Shown here piece after piece: positions 44,238 through 52,913 of a stretch of DNA of 64,000 nt; within the stretch, counting starts at the first letter, position 1, and every line of letters begins with the position of its first letter. Made by a program: the position numbers and the translations under genes. The notes beneath the pieces were generated by a model. That model worked only from the letters and a program-made list of their open reading frames with translations. It was not told where the DNA came from and searched no databases. This DNA is from Bacteroides sp. (lineage in GTDB: Bacteria > Bacteroidota > Bacteroidia > Bacteroidales > Bacteroidaceae): positions 48,895-112,894 of the forward strand of contig NZ_JASLER010000060.1 in the NCBI RefSeq assembly GCF_030151085.1, given 5' to 3'.

Positions 44238-45944
44238 ATGGCAAACTTTTATACTGAAGTTCCCGAATTAAAATTTCATCTGGATAATCCGATGATGGAA
44301 CGTATCTGCGAGCTGAAAGAACGTGGTTACGAAGACAAAGACAAATTTGACTATGCTCCGCAGGACTATGCGGATGCAATGGACTCTTTCGATAAAGTTC
44401 TTGAGATCACCGGTGAGATTACCGGCGAAATCATCGCTCCTAATGCAGAAGGTGTGGACGAAGAAGGTCCTCATTGTGCTGATGGTCGTGTAGAATACGC
44501 AAGCGGTACCAAACAAAACCTCGACGCTATGGTAAAAGCCGGTTTGAACGGTATGACCATGCCTCGCCGCTTCGGAGGTTTGAACTTCCCGATTACTCCG
44601 TACACGATGTGTGCTGAAATTGTTGCTGCTGCTGACGCAGGTTTCGGTAACATCTGGTCTTTGCAAGATTGTATTGAAACTCTGTATGAGTTCGGAAACG
44701 AAGATCAACACAGCCGTTTCATTCCTCGCGTATGCCAAGGCGAAACCATGTCCATGGACTTGACTGAACCGGATGCCGGTTCTGACTTGCAATCAGTAAT
44801 GCTGAAAGCAACTTACGACGAAGCCAACAATTGCTGGCGCCTGAACGGTGTGAAGCGTTTCATCACGAACGGTGACGCTGATCTTCACCTTGTACTGGCT
44901 CGTTCGGAAGAAGGTACTAAAGATGGTCGTGGTTTATCCATGTTTATCTATGACAAGCGCGAAGGTGGCGTAAATGTACGTCGTATTGAAAACAAGCTGG
45001 GTATTCACGGTTCTCCTACTTGCGAGCTCGTTTACAAAAACGCAAAAGCTGAACTTTGTGGTGACCGCAAACTTGGTTTGATTAAATATGTAATGGCTTT
45101 GATGAATGGTGCTCGTTTGGGTATCGCCGCTCAGTCGGTAGGTTTGAGTCAAGCCGCTTACAATGAAGCATTAGCTTATGCTAAAGACCGCAAACAATTT
45201 GGCAAAGCAATCATCGAATTCCCCGCAGTATATGAAATGCTGGCTAGCATGAAAGCTAAACTTGACGCTGGTCGTGCTTTATTATATCAAACTTCACGCT
45301 ATGTAGATATCTACAAAGCATTGGACGATATTGCACGTGAACGCAAACTCACTCCGGAAGAACGTCAGGAACAGAAGAAATATGCTAAGCTGGCTGACTC
45401 TTTTACTCCGCTTGCCAAAGGTATGAACTCCGAATACTGTAACCAGAATGCATACGATGGTATTCAAATCCATGGTGGTTCCGGTTTCATGTTGGAATAT
45501 GCTTGTCAACGCATCTACCGCGACGCACGTATTACCTCCATTTATGAAGGAACTACCCAGTTGCAGACTGTTGCCGCTATCCGTTATGTAACAAACGGTT
45601 CATACATCGCAACCATACACGAGTACGAAGCAATTCCTTGTAGCGAAGAAATGCAACCTTTAATGGATCGTTTAAAAGAAATGGCATCCAAATTCGACGT
45701 TTGTACCAACGCAGTAAAAGAAACTGCTGACCAAACACTTCTGGACTTTGTTGCCCGTCGTCTCTACGAAATGGCTGCAACTATAATCATGTCTCACCTT
45801 CTGATTCAAGATGCAACTAAAGCACCCGATATGTTTGCCAAATCAGCAGTTGTTTATTTGAATTATGCTGAAGCTGAGATAGAAAAGCACTTCAATTTCA
45901 TCCGCAAATTTAAGACGGAAGAGTTGGAAAGCTACAGCAAGTAA
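44238..45944 (+). CDS. acyl-CoA dehydrogenase (long form) paired with EtfAB
   Basis: The 568-aa flavoenzyme is in the acyl-CoA dehydrogenase superfamily. Seen are MSMDLTEPDAGSDLQ (FAD-binding), KRFITNGDADLHLVLAR, the catalytic-base region ITSIYEGTTQLQ and an extra C-terminal helical domain (about 470-568) as in the roughly 570-600 aa DmdC/long-form group. It should oxidise an acyl-CoA and hand electrons to EtfAB, or run in reverse. The acyl-CoA substrate is not evident, since no other beta-oxidation genes are nearby. It is the last gene of the operon, followed by a strong terminator. Confidence 0.93.
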   Translation: MANFYTEVPELKFHLDNPMMERICELKERGYEDKDKFDYAPQDYADAMDSFDKVLEITGEITGEIIAPNAEGVDEEGPHCADGRVEYASGTKQNLDAMVKAGLNGMTMPRRFGGLNFPITPYTMCAEIVAAADAGFGNIWSLQDCIETLYEFGNEDQHSRFIPRVCQGETMSMDLTEPDAGSDLQSVMLKATYDEANNCWRLNGVKRFITNGDADLHLVLARSEEGTKDGRGLSMFIYDKREGGVNVRRIENKLGIHGSPTCELVYKNAKAELCGDRKLGLIKYVMALMNGARLGIAAQSVGLSQAAYNEALAYAKDRKQFGKAIIEFPAVYEMLASMKAKLDAGRALLYQTSRYVDIYKALDDIARERKLTPEERQEQKKYAKLADSFTPLAKGMNSEYCNQNAYDGIQIHGGSGFMLEYACQRIYRDARITSIYEGTTQLQTVAAIRYVTNGSYIATIHEYEAIPCSEEMQPLMDRLKEMASKFDVCTNAVKETADQTLLDFVARRLYEMAATIIMSHLLIQDATKAPDMFAKSAVVYLNYAEAEIEKHFNFIRKFKTEELESYSK

Positions 45945-45962
45945 TTAAGATACTTCTATTAT

Positions 45963-46000
45963 AAAAAAACGTTTCATCTTACTTGATGAAACGTTTTTTT
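45963..46000. terminator. bidirectional terminator between the etf operon and cbpM
   Basis: AAAAAAACGTTTCATC (45963-45978) pairs with GATGAAACGTTTTTTT (45985-46000), 6-nt loop, with T-runs on both strands. Confidence 0.92.
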
Positions 46001-46011
46001 GTACATTTACC

Positions 46012-46308
46012 CTAATCAAATACTCCGAAGAATCTCAGTTTGCTATGTAATGAATGTATCTCCTTCTGCATCGTTTCCATCCGTTCCAATAAATGGTGAA
46101 TAGCATCGATACCTTCCATATTAATAGATAAATCATAATACATGCGACTGTAACGCTCCACATTCGCCAATTCAGAGAACAGCAAATAGCGCTCTCCATT
46201 TTCCATCTGAATATCTATCAGACCACCTTCCTGCAACATATCTATAAACGATGGTTCTATGTGACATTTGCTGCAATATTCACTTACTATGATTAATTCG
46301 TTCTGCAT
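46012..46308 (-). CDS. cbpM: chaperone modulator, CbpM-like
   Basis: The 98-aa protein has a MerR-like N-terminal helix-turn-helix (IVSEYCSKCHIEPSFIDMLQEGGLID) and a C-terminal coiled helix (LLERMETMQKEIHSLHSKL), the layout of CbpM. CbpM binds the J-domain of CbpA and inhibits it. It follows cbpA immediately. The start could be ATG 46320, directly at the cbpA stop, or 46308 (MQNELIIVSEY), which fits the family better. Confidence 0.82.
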   Translation of the reverse strand: MQNELIIVSEYCSKCHIEPSFIDMLQEGGLIDIQMENGERYLLFSELANVERYSRMYYDLSINMEGIDAIHHLLERMETMQKEIHSLHSKLRFFGVFD

Positions 46309-46321
46309 AATGCTACACATT

Positions 46322-47296
46322 TTAGTTCATACTTTGAATTTTACGGAACATTTCTTTCTGCTCCTCAGTCAAGTTCGTAGGTAGCTTCACCGAATAAGTC
46401 ACGATGAGATCTCCAAACTGTCCTTCTTTCTTATATATAGGAAAACCCTTCCCCTTCAATCTAGCCTTTGTACCATTTTGAGTTTCAGGTTTCACTTTCA
46501 ATTTTACTTTGCCATCCAGAGTATCTACCAACTGTTCACCTCCTAAAAGTGCAGTATAAAGATCGAGAGAAACATCCACATACAAATCATCGCCCATACG
46601 TTTAAATATAGGATCATCCGAAATGACGAACGTAATATACAAATCACCTGCCGGACCTCCATTGACACCTTCACCTCCATAACCTTTCAGCTTGATAACC
46701 TGACCATTCGCTACACCGGCAGGAATCGTAATACGTACATTCTTACCGTTTACTGTCAAAATCTGCTTATGGGTTTGCGCAGCATCACGAAGAGACAAGT
46801 TCAAGTCTGCATGAAAATCTTGTCCCCGGAAACCAGCATTAGCACCGCCTCCACCACGTGTACGATGCCCGAACATCTGCTCAAAGAAATCAGAGAATCC
46901 TCCGGAACTATTACCCGAGAACTCTTGTCCGTCCGAAGAATACCAATATGATCCATCTCCGTCCGAGCCAAAACCTCCTCCCGAGCCACCGAAACCAGCT
47001 CCGCCATATCCGCCGAAGCCTCCCGCACCGGCTTGTTGCTGAGCACGCTTCTGTGCTTCAAACTCATCGGCATGTTTCCAATGTTCTCCATATTCGTCAT
47101 ATTTCTTCCTCTTCTCAGGATCACTCAGCACCTCATTTGCCTCATTAATAGCCTGAAATTTATCCTTAGCTGTAGGATCGTTCGGATTCAAATCAGGATG
47201 ATGCTTACGTGCCAGTTTACGGTACGCTTTCTTTATGTCATCCTGAGATGCCTTTTTATCTACTCCAAGGACTTGATAATAATCAATATAAGCCAT
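46322..47296 (-). CDS. cbpA: DnaJ-type co-chaperone, CbpA-like
   Basis: The 324-aa J-protein has a J-domain (about 4-70) with the HPD motif (KHHPDLNP), then a Gly/Phe/Ser-rich linker (about 95-145). Two DnaJ C-terminal beta domains follow directly (about 165-315). The Cys-rich zinc finger of DnaJ is missing, so this is a class B (CbpA) protein. It delivers substrates to DnaK. It is co-transcribed with the cbpM-like gene. Confidence 0.92.
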   Translation of the reverse strand: MAYIDYYQVLGVDKKASQDDIKKAYRKLARKHHPDLNPNDPTAKDKFQAINEANEVLSDPEKRKKYDEYGEHWKHADEFEAQKRAQQQAGAGGFGGYGGAGFGGSGGGFGSDGDGSYWYSSDGQEFSGNSSGGFSDFFEQMFGHRTRGGGGANAGFRGQDFHADLNLSLRDAAQTHKQILTVNGKNVRITIPAGVANGQVIKLKGYGGEGVNGGPAGDLYITFVISDDPIFKRMGDDLYVDVSLDLYTALLGGEQLVDTLDGKVKLKVKPETQNGTKARLKGKGFPIYKKEGQFGDLIVTYSVKLPTNLTEEQKEMFRKIQSMN

Positions 47297-47601
47297 AGTT
47301 ATAAGTTTTGTATTCTAAAAACAGTAAAACAAATAACACACCAATTTGGTTTAGTAAGAATTAAAATGCGTGAACAAAATCTAAAAAGCATCATCATTAA
47401 AGTTAATTATGTAAATACCAGTAATTTACCTTTTCCATTTCTTTCATTTCATGTCACTATTATTCTAAAATAACGTAAACAACATATAATGTCATTTAAT
47501 TATTCATCTTAATTCTTCCTAAGAATGATAGAAACTGCTTTATTTGTAATGAATTAAATCATTTTATAACAGACACTAACCTTAAATTAGCAATACCGCT
47601 T
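47297..47601. other. 305-nt divergent gap between cbpA and the GH9 gene
   Basis: Very AT-rich. It must hold both promoters, but I find no convincing TAnnTTTG box for either gene and no repeat array, tRNA or small reading frame with a ribosome-binding site. Confidence 0.5.
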
Positions 47602-50112
47602 ATGAAAAGTAATTATTGGCTCCTATTCGTAGTATTCGCTCTCATCGCCTTACCGGGCAAAGCAGATGAATGGATTAGAATTAATCAACTCGGTTATTTA
47701 CCACAATCTATAAAAGTGGCTGTATTCATGAGTGAAGAAGGAACTAGTGTAGATAATTATACACTGGTCGATGCCTTCACAGGCAAAACAGTACGTAATT
47801 TCAATACGTCCAAGGCTACCGGCAAAATGGGAGGAATGAAAAGTACCTATCGTCTCGACTTCAGCGACTTTACAGAACCGGGCACTTACTATTTAAAAGC
47901 AGGAAAAGCTATTTCTCCCCGCTTTCCGATTAATACGCATGTATACAACGGTACAGCAGATTTTCTATTAAACTATATGCGCCAGCAACGTTGTGGCTAT
48001 AATCCTTTCCTAAAGGACAGTTGCCATGTACACGATGGCTATATTGTATATCACCCAACTAAAACCGGTCAGCATATTGAAGTACGAGGAGGTTGGCATG
48101 ACGCAACAGATTATCTGCAATATACAACCACCTCTGCTAATGCCATTTATCAGATGATGTTTGCTTATCAGGAGAATCCCGAATCATTTGGCGATGCATA
48201 CGATGCTGCCGGACTCCCCGGAGCAAATGGTATTCCCGACATCATAGATGAAATAAAATGGGGATTGGATTGGCTGAATCGGATGAACCCTAATCCCGGC
48301 GAACTCTATAACCAGATAGCCGATGACCGTGACCACGCCGGTATGCGCTTGCCTAATAAAGACTTGGTAGATTACGGCTACGGACCTGGTAAAGGACGCC
48401 CCGTTTACTTCTGTAGTGGCGAACCACAGGTACGTGGAGATTTCATGAACGCAACTACAGGTGTAGCCAGTACCGCAGGTAAATTTGCATCTTGTTTTGC
48501 CTTAGGTGCCAAGATATTGAAAGACTTCTATCCCGAGTTCGCTACTGAAATTGGAGCAAAAGCCGATACTGCCTATCAAGAAGGTGTAAAGAAACCGGGA
48601 GCATGTCAAACCGCTTCTGTTTTATCTCCATACATTTATGAAGAAGATAACTGGGTGGATGATATGGAGCTCGGTGCTATGGAATTATTCAATGCCACCG
48701 GCGAAAGAAAATATCTAGACCAAGCTCTTGAATACGGTCGTCGTGAGCCTATCACCCCATGGATGGGTGCCGATAGCGCACGCCACTACCAATGGTACCC
48801 TTTCATGAACATGGGGCATTATCATCTTGCTAAAGTGGAGAATAAACGAATCAGCAAAGAATTTATTCGCAATATGCGCACAGGTATCGACCGCACTTAC
48901 GAGAAAGCCATTGAAAGCCCATTCCTACATGGCATACCCTATACTTGGTGTTCCAATAATCTGACAACTGCCATGCTGACCCAATGTCGTCTATATCGTA
49001 AAACAACTGGTGACAATACTTATGCAGAAATGGAAGCTGCCCTTCGGGACTGGATGTTCGGTTGTAATCCTTGGGGAACCAGTATGATTGTAGAATTACC
49101 ACTCTACGGTGATTATCCGTCGCAACCCCACTCCTCTCTGCTGAATGCAGGTGCAGGCAATACTACCGGAGGTTTGGTGGACGGTCCTGTTTACCGCACT
49201 ATTTTTGAAAGTTTGCGCGGTGTCAATATGACAGGTATCCCCGGCACACCCGGTCAAGACTATGAACGTTTCCAGCCTGATCTAATGGTCTATCATGATG
49301 CTATCCACGACTATTCTACCAACGAACCGACCATGGATGGAACAGCCTGCCTCACTTATTACCTTTCTGCCATGCAGAAAGAAGGTATGAAACAAGGTAA
49401 CATCAAAGATGATAAAAACGTATATGTCGATGGCGGAATCATACGTACCGATCCATCCAAAAAACAAATAACCCTTGTATTTACCGCCGCCGACAAAGCA
49501 GACGGTGCCGATGCTATTATCAGTACTCTAAAGAAACACGGTATTAAAGGCGGATTCTTTTTTACAGGTGAATTCTATGAACTCTATCCCGAAGTCGTAA
49601 AACGCTTACTCAACGAAGGGCACTGTGTAGGAAGCCACAGTTTCGGACATTTGCTATACATGCCTTGGGAAAACCGTGATTCCTTATTAGTTACGCGGGA
49701 AGAGTTCGAGCAGGATATGCTGAAAAGCTATGAAACTTTACGCAAGGCAGGTATTGAGTATAAAGATGCTCCCGTCTATATACCTCCATACGAATATTAT
49801 AACAAAGAAATATCAGCTTGGGCAAAGAGTATGGGTATACAGGTGATAAACTACACTCCTGGCACCATGAGTAATGCAGATTATACGACTCCGGACATGG
49901 GGGCCAAGTATCGCAGCAGCCAATTTATCTATGATAAAATCATGGAAGTTGAAAAGAATAAAGGACTGAATGGTCATCTGATGTTGATACACTTCGGTAC
50001 AGACGACAGACGAACTGATAAGTTTTACAATGGCTATTTGGATAAAATGATTAAAACGCTAAAACGGAAGGGATATACATTCGTACCACTCCGTGAAGCT
50101 GTTGGTATATAA
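47602..50112 (+). CDS. GH9 glycosidase fused to a NodB-like (CE4) domain with degenerate motif 1
   Basis: The 836-aa exported enzyme has a signal peptide (PGKA-DEW) and a CelD_N Ig-like domain (about 22-105, IRINQLGYLPQS). A GH9 (alpha/alpha)6 domain follows (about 115-590; GGWHDATDY with the catalytic Asp, later NEPTMDGTACL with the acid Glu). A C-terminal NodB fold covers about 615-836. GH9 enzymes cut beta-1,4-glucans or related glycans. In the NodB part the metal motif HSxxH is kept (H679-S-F-G-H683). Motif 1, normally TFDD, reads VFTAADKADG, so the catalytic Asp pair is absent. Fusion of these two domains recurs in Bacteroidetes. No susCD partner is nearby. Confidence 0.9.
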   Translation: MKSNYWLLFVVFALIALPGKADEWIRINQLGYLPQSIKVAVFMSEEGTSVDNYTLVDAFTGKTVRNFNTSKATGKMGGMKSTYRLDFSDFTEPGTYYLKAGKAISPRFPINTHVYNGTADFLLNYMRQQRCGYNPFLKDSCHVHDGYIVYHPTKTGQHIEVRGGWHDATDYLQYTTTSANAIYQMMFAYQENPESFGDAYDAAGLPGANGIPDIIDEIKWGLDWLNRMNPNPGELYNQIADDRDHAGMRLPNKDLVDYGYGPGKGRPVYFCSGEPQVRGDFMNATTGVASTAGKFASCFALGAKILKDFYPEFATEIGAKADTAYQEGVKKPGACQTASVLSPYIYEEDNWVDDMELGAMELFNATGERKYLDQALEYGRREPITPWMGADSARHYQWYPFMNMGHYHLAKVENKRISKEFIRNMRTGIDRTYEKAIESPFLHGIPYTWCSNNLTTAMLTQCRLYRKTTGDNTYAEMEAALRDWMFGCNPWGTSMIVELPLYGDYPSQPHSSLLNAGAGNTTGGLVDGPVYRTIFESLRGVNMTGIPGTPGQDYERFQPDLMVYHDAIHDYSTNEPTMDGTACLTYYLSAMQKEGMKQGNIKDDKNVYVDGGIIRTDPSKKQITLVFTAADKADGADAIISTLKKHGIKGGFFFTGEFYELYPEVVKRLLNEGHCVGSHSFGHLLYMPWENRDSLLVTREEFEQDMLKSYETLRKAGIEYKDAPVYIPPYEYYNKEISAWAKSMGIQVINYTPGTMSNADYTTPDMGAKYRSSQFIYDKIMEVEKNKGLNGHLMLIHFGTDDRRTDKFYNGYLDKMIKTLKRKGYTFVPLREAVGI

Positions 50113-50250
50113 ATTGTTCATTCTTTCGCAAAGCAATTATTATAAAAAGGTTAGTTAAAGGTTATCATGCAAAGGTATTAAGGTAAATATTCAATCGGTT
50201 TGTTTTCAGTAAACCTTTCCCTCACCCCCAAGAGGGGAAGATTACGAAGT

Positions 50251-50284
50251 AAGCTCCCAGCCTGTGAAGGTTAGGAGCTTTTTC
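50251..50284 (+). terminator. terminator downstream of the GH9-NodB gene
   Basis: AAGCTCC (50251-50257) pairs with GGAGCTT (50274-50280), with CCT/AGG pairing inside and a run of T. It lies 139 nt after the stop and just before array A4. Confidence 0.65.
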
Positions 50285-50309
50285 TTAGTTACCTCACAGC
50301 ATCATGCTC

Positions 50310-50419
50310 TTTACACTACGGAGTAAAGGTGTTTACATTACGGAGTAACGACCGTTACATTAAGGGGTAAAGGTCGTTACATACAGCTGTAACGTCTTTT
50401 ACACTTGCATGTAAAGACA
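50310..50419. repeat. mini-palindrome array A4 (22-nt period, 5 units)
   Basis: Five units start at 50310, 50332, 50354, 50376 and 50398, exactly 22 nt apart. A typical core is TTTACATTACGGAGTAAC. The arms (T/G)TTAC and GTAA(A/C) surround an 8-nt loop, with a 4-nt spacer. Right and left arms of neighbouring units also pair (for example GTAACGACCGTTAC across units 2 and 3), so two alternative hairpin registers exist. It is in the gap of convergent genes. The other bases of that 392-nt gap hold only the terminator at 50251-50284 and a CCCTC/GAGGG hairpin near 50219-50237. Confidence 0.92.
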
Positions 50420-50504
50420 TGTAAACAGAACGTATTGATAGTTAAGCATATATAGTTACTACTGTCTATTATGCTGAGCTTATCGAAGCATCTCCGAAGT
50501 AGTT

Positions 50505-51527
50505 TTATTGAAAGGCTTCACGCAAGGCTTGAAGCAATTCTTCAATATCCTCCTCAGTAGTATCAAAAGACGTCACAAAGCGTACTTCATTGATTGCCTC
50601 ATTCCAGAAATAAAAGAAGTAATCTTTAAGAATGCTATCGATTACCGGACGAGGCATAGTGAGAAATAACTGATTACTCTCCATTGCTTGAGTAAACTCT
50701 ACACCTTGAAAACCTTTCAACCCCTCATATAATTTTCGCGCCATTTCATTGGCATGCATTGCATTTTTCAACCAAAGATCATCGGTCAAGTAAGCAGTGA
50801 ATTGACAAGATAGATAGCGCAATTTAGAAGCAAGTTGTGCCGATTGCTTTCTTACAAAATAAGCTTCTTTTTTTAACTCGGGATTAAAGATAATCACACT
50901 TTCTCCCAACATCAAACCATTCTTCGTTCCACCAAAACTAAGAATATCGATGCCACAATCTACCGTCAACTCTTTAAAGCTAAGATTCAATGCAGCACAA
51001 GCATTTGCCAAACGAGCACCATCCATGTGCACATACATGCCATATTGATGGGCTAGTTCTGTTAAAGCTCGCAACTCATCGGGTTTATAGATTGTGCCCA
51101 GCTCTGTACATTGAGAAATATAAATAGCTCCCGGTTGTGAATGATGCTGTTCACCGAAATGACATAAATAAGGAAGTATCAACTCGGGCGTCAACTTACC
51201 GTCCAAAGTTGCTACCGGACGAATCTGACACCCTGTCATACGAGCAGGTGAACCGCATTCATCTACATAAATATGTGCAGTCTCCGCACAAATTATAGAA
51301 TTATAGGGACGGGTACATAGTTGTAACGCCACCGCATTACTTCCCGTTCCGTTGAATACGAACAAAAGTTCGCAATCGGAGGTAAACACTTCTTTGATTT
51401 TACGGGCAGCTTCTTCTGTCCAAGGGTCATCACCATAACCTACGGCATGGTCTTGATTTGCACGGTTCAGTGCTTCCATCACCAATGGATGCACACCCGA
51501 ATTATTGTCTGATGCAAAACTTCTCAT
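50505..51527 (-). CDS. ltaE: low-specificity L-threonine aldolase
   Basis: The 340-aa PLP enzyme of the aspartate-aminotransferase fold splits L-threonine/allo-threonine to glycine and acetaldehyde. It shows FNGTGSNAVALQLC, ICAETAHIYVDECGSPA, HMDGARLANACAAL (PLP-binding Asp/Arg) and the Schiff-base Lys in DILSFGGTKNGLMLGE. The length is normal. It is monocistronic and cytoplasmic. Confidence 0.94.
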   Translation of the reverse strand: MRSFASDNNSGVHPLVMEALNRANQDHAVGYGDDPWTEEAARKIKEVFTSDCELLFVFNGTGSNAVALQLCTRPYNSIICAETAHIYVDECGSPARMTGCQIRPVATLDGKLTPELILPYLCHFGEQHHSQPGAIYISQCTELGTIYKPDELRALTELAHQYGMYVHMDGARLANACAALNLSFKELTVDCGIDILSFGGTKNGLMLGESVIIFNPELKKEAYFVRKQSAQLASKLRYLSCQFTAYLTDDLWLKNAMHANEMARKLYEGLKGFQGVEFTQAMESNQLFLTMPRPVIDSILKDYFFYFWNEAINEVRFVTSFDTTEEDIEELLQALREAFQ

Positions 51528-51601
51528 TGTTGCTTTTTATGTTGTTGTTCTAAAAGATATGCAAAGGAAAGAATATTCCACAACATGAGAAAACAAAAAG
51601 G

Positions 51602-51650
51602 CACAGATTTCGCAACTTAGCAGAAATCCTTCCGCATGCAAAATCTGTGT
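51602..51650 (-). terminator. terminator of the winged-helix gene
   Basis: CACAGATTT (51602-51610) pairs with AAATCTGTG (51641-51649). On the minus strand it is followed by a T-rich run. Confidence 0.6.
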
Positions 51651-51684
51651 CTCTTTTACGATACTTTCAATCGGTCTGTTAGTT

Positions 51685-51903
51685 CTATCCGATATAAACG
51701 TTTACCCCCAACGAGATGTAGAGTTCTTCTTCTTCCTGATACATCTCAATCTTATCCTCACGAGCAAGCCAGCCTATTGCGGCTCCCAATTCTTTGTCCT
51801 TCAATCCGGACTTTCTTTTCAATGCTCCATAGCTCCACTTTTCATTATCGCTAAGGAGCTGCCAGACTTTGCCGGCATTGAGTCCAATTTCGTTCTTGTT
51901 CAT
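51685..51903 (-). CDS. small winged-helix protein (DUF2582 family)
   Basis: The 72-aa protein is one winged-helix domain: IGLNAGKVWQLL, then SYGALKRKSGLKDKELGAAIGWLAREDKI (helices 2 and 3), then the beta wing EEEELYISLG. This short family is common in Bacteroidetes and also in archaea. It may bind DNA or act as a protein adaptor. No partner gene is adjacent. The acidic surface makes specific DNA binding uncertain. Confidence 0.85.
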   Translation of the reverse strand: MNKNEIGLNAGKVWQLLSDNEKWSYGALKRKSGLKDKELGAAIGWLAREDKIEMYQEEEELYISLGVNVYIG

Positions 51904-52081
51904 TTTCTTTGCAATTTAAAAAGGTTAATAGTTTCTTGATTAGGTTATCTCTACGAAGCGTAAAGATATCATTTTTAATTTTAACAACACAGAAAACGAA
52001 CAAAAGATATAAAATTTAATCACTTTTGTAACAGTTTCGTAATTTTATACGGTTTCAATTGACACATATCAAGAAGAAAAT

Positions 52082-52126
52082 ACAACAAACTGCGATGTCT
52101 TATGAAAAGTCATCGCAGTTTGTTGT
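52082..52126 (-). terminator. terminator of the 52.2-kb hypothetical gene
   Basis: ACAACAAACTGCGATG (52082-52097) pairs perfectly with CATCGCAGTTTGTTGT (52111-52126), 13-nt loop. Confidence 0.85.
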
Positions 52127-52157
52127 GCTTTCAAAGAAGGTTTTGAATAAATTCCCG

Positions 52158-52712
52158 TCAGTGTTTTAATAGTTGATTAGGTGTCAAAGAAAAGCTGAAA
52201 AGAAGTTTATTAGTAGAAGCCGAGTAATATTCATACTTAATCAATACTTTTTGCTTCTCCAGCAGTTTGTAGAAATCACAAATCTCTTTTGATTTTTTTA
52301 TCAATAACCTCTGTTGTCGCATGGCATTTTTCCTTATTGCAGAGCCAATCTTATTATAATCCAATGCATCATTATCAAATCCCCCAGACACTGTAAAACG
52401 CAAAACATAGTTACCTGTATTAGGAGAGTATCTTATACGATCTATACTCGTAAATTCATCCATTTGCTGCGGAAAAGTGTTTTTATTAGCAGCTATAACC
52501 TCTTTGATTATTTGCAAATGATCCGCATTTCTGCAATTTCTATAAGCAATCCAATAATTATTATCATATACAATAGAGGTTCGACTTATTCTTACTTTTT
52601 CTCCACTTTCATTACAATAATCACATATACTAAGATTAAGGCTATCTAATAATTCACCATTCTTCCAATTTGCAATAGCAGAAACAGTAATAGAAAACCC
52701 TGAATCATCCAT
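52158..52712 (-). CDS. hypothetical protein, possibly 5'-truncated
   Basis: About 184 aa from ATG 52712; a TTG-started reading to 52742 is also possible. I do not recognise a family. The content is mixed alpha/beta with a CDYC pair (about 27-30), a serine- and tyrosine-rich middle and a basic helix (KNAMRQQRLLIKKSKEI). There is no signal peptide, although the composition resembles secreted Bacteroides proteins. The ATG overlaps the last codons of a 15-codon frame at 52752-52705. The locus looks rearranged (see that entry and the palindromic element), so the N-terminus may be missing. Confidence 0.6.
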   Translation of the reverse strand: MDDSGFSITVSAIANWKNGELLDSLNLSICDYCNESGEKVRISRTSIVYDNNYWIAYRNCRNADHLQIIKEVIAANKNTFPQQMDEFTSIDRIRYSPNTGNYVLRFTVSGGFDNDALDYNKIGSAIRKNAMRQQRLLIKKSKEICDFYKLLEKQKVLIKYEYYSASTNKLLFSFSLTPNQLLKH

Positions 52713-52752
52713 TTTGAAGTTCTTCTTCAATGAGTTGCCCAATATGTATCAT
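52705..52752 (-). pseudogene. 15-codon remnant of a regulator gene start or leader peptide
   Basis: The minus-strand frame MIHIGQLIEEELQNG ends in a TGA that overlaps the ATG of the hypothetical gene. The first 13 residues match the usual start of small Bacteroides HTH regulators (MxHIGxLIxxEL...), but the frame stops before any HTH. It is either a truncated gene fused in overlap to another sequence or a coupled leader peptide. Confidence 0.45.
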
Positions 52753-52795
52753 AGTATCGTATATAAAAAAAGGCGGAACCATTCATAACCTATCC

Positions 52796-52913
52796 TGTTC
52801 TGAGGTACCGCCAAGTACCTTGTCCGTGAATAAGTACGAATAGTCCACGCCAATCAGCGTGAACTTTCACTTAATTATTCTCAACGGACTTTAAATTGGC
52901 GGTTTTCAGAACA
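52796..52913. repeat. 118-nt multi-stem palindromic element (structured RNA or MITE-like)
   Basis: Nested pairing: TGTTCTGA (52796-52803) with TCAGAACA (52906-52913), CCGCCAA with TTGGCGG, GTCCGT...GAATAA (52822-52833) with TTATTC...ACGGAC (52875-52889), and an inner CACGC/GCGTG stem with a 6-nt loop (52846-52861). All stems are collinear, giving one long rod with small bulges. It could be a non-coding RNA or a small palindromic mobile element. Strand and expression cannot be judged from sequence. Confidence 0.65.

Noticed and set aside
52796..52913. Insertion sequence end
   Set aside because: No transposase frame is nearby and no target-site duplication is evident, so only a MITE-like or RNA origin remains open.
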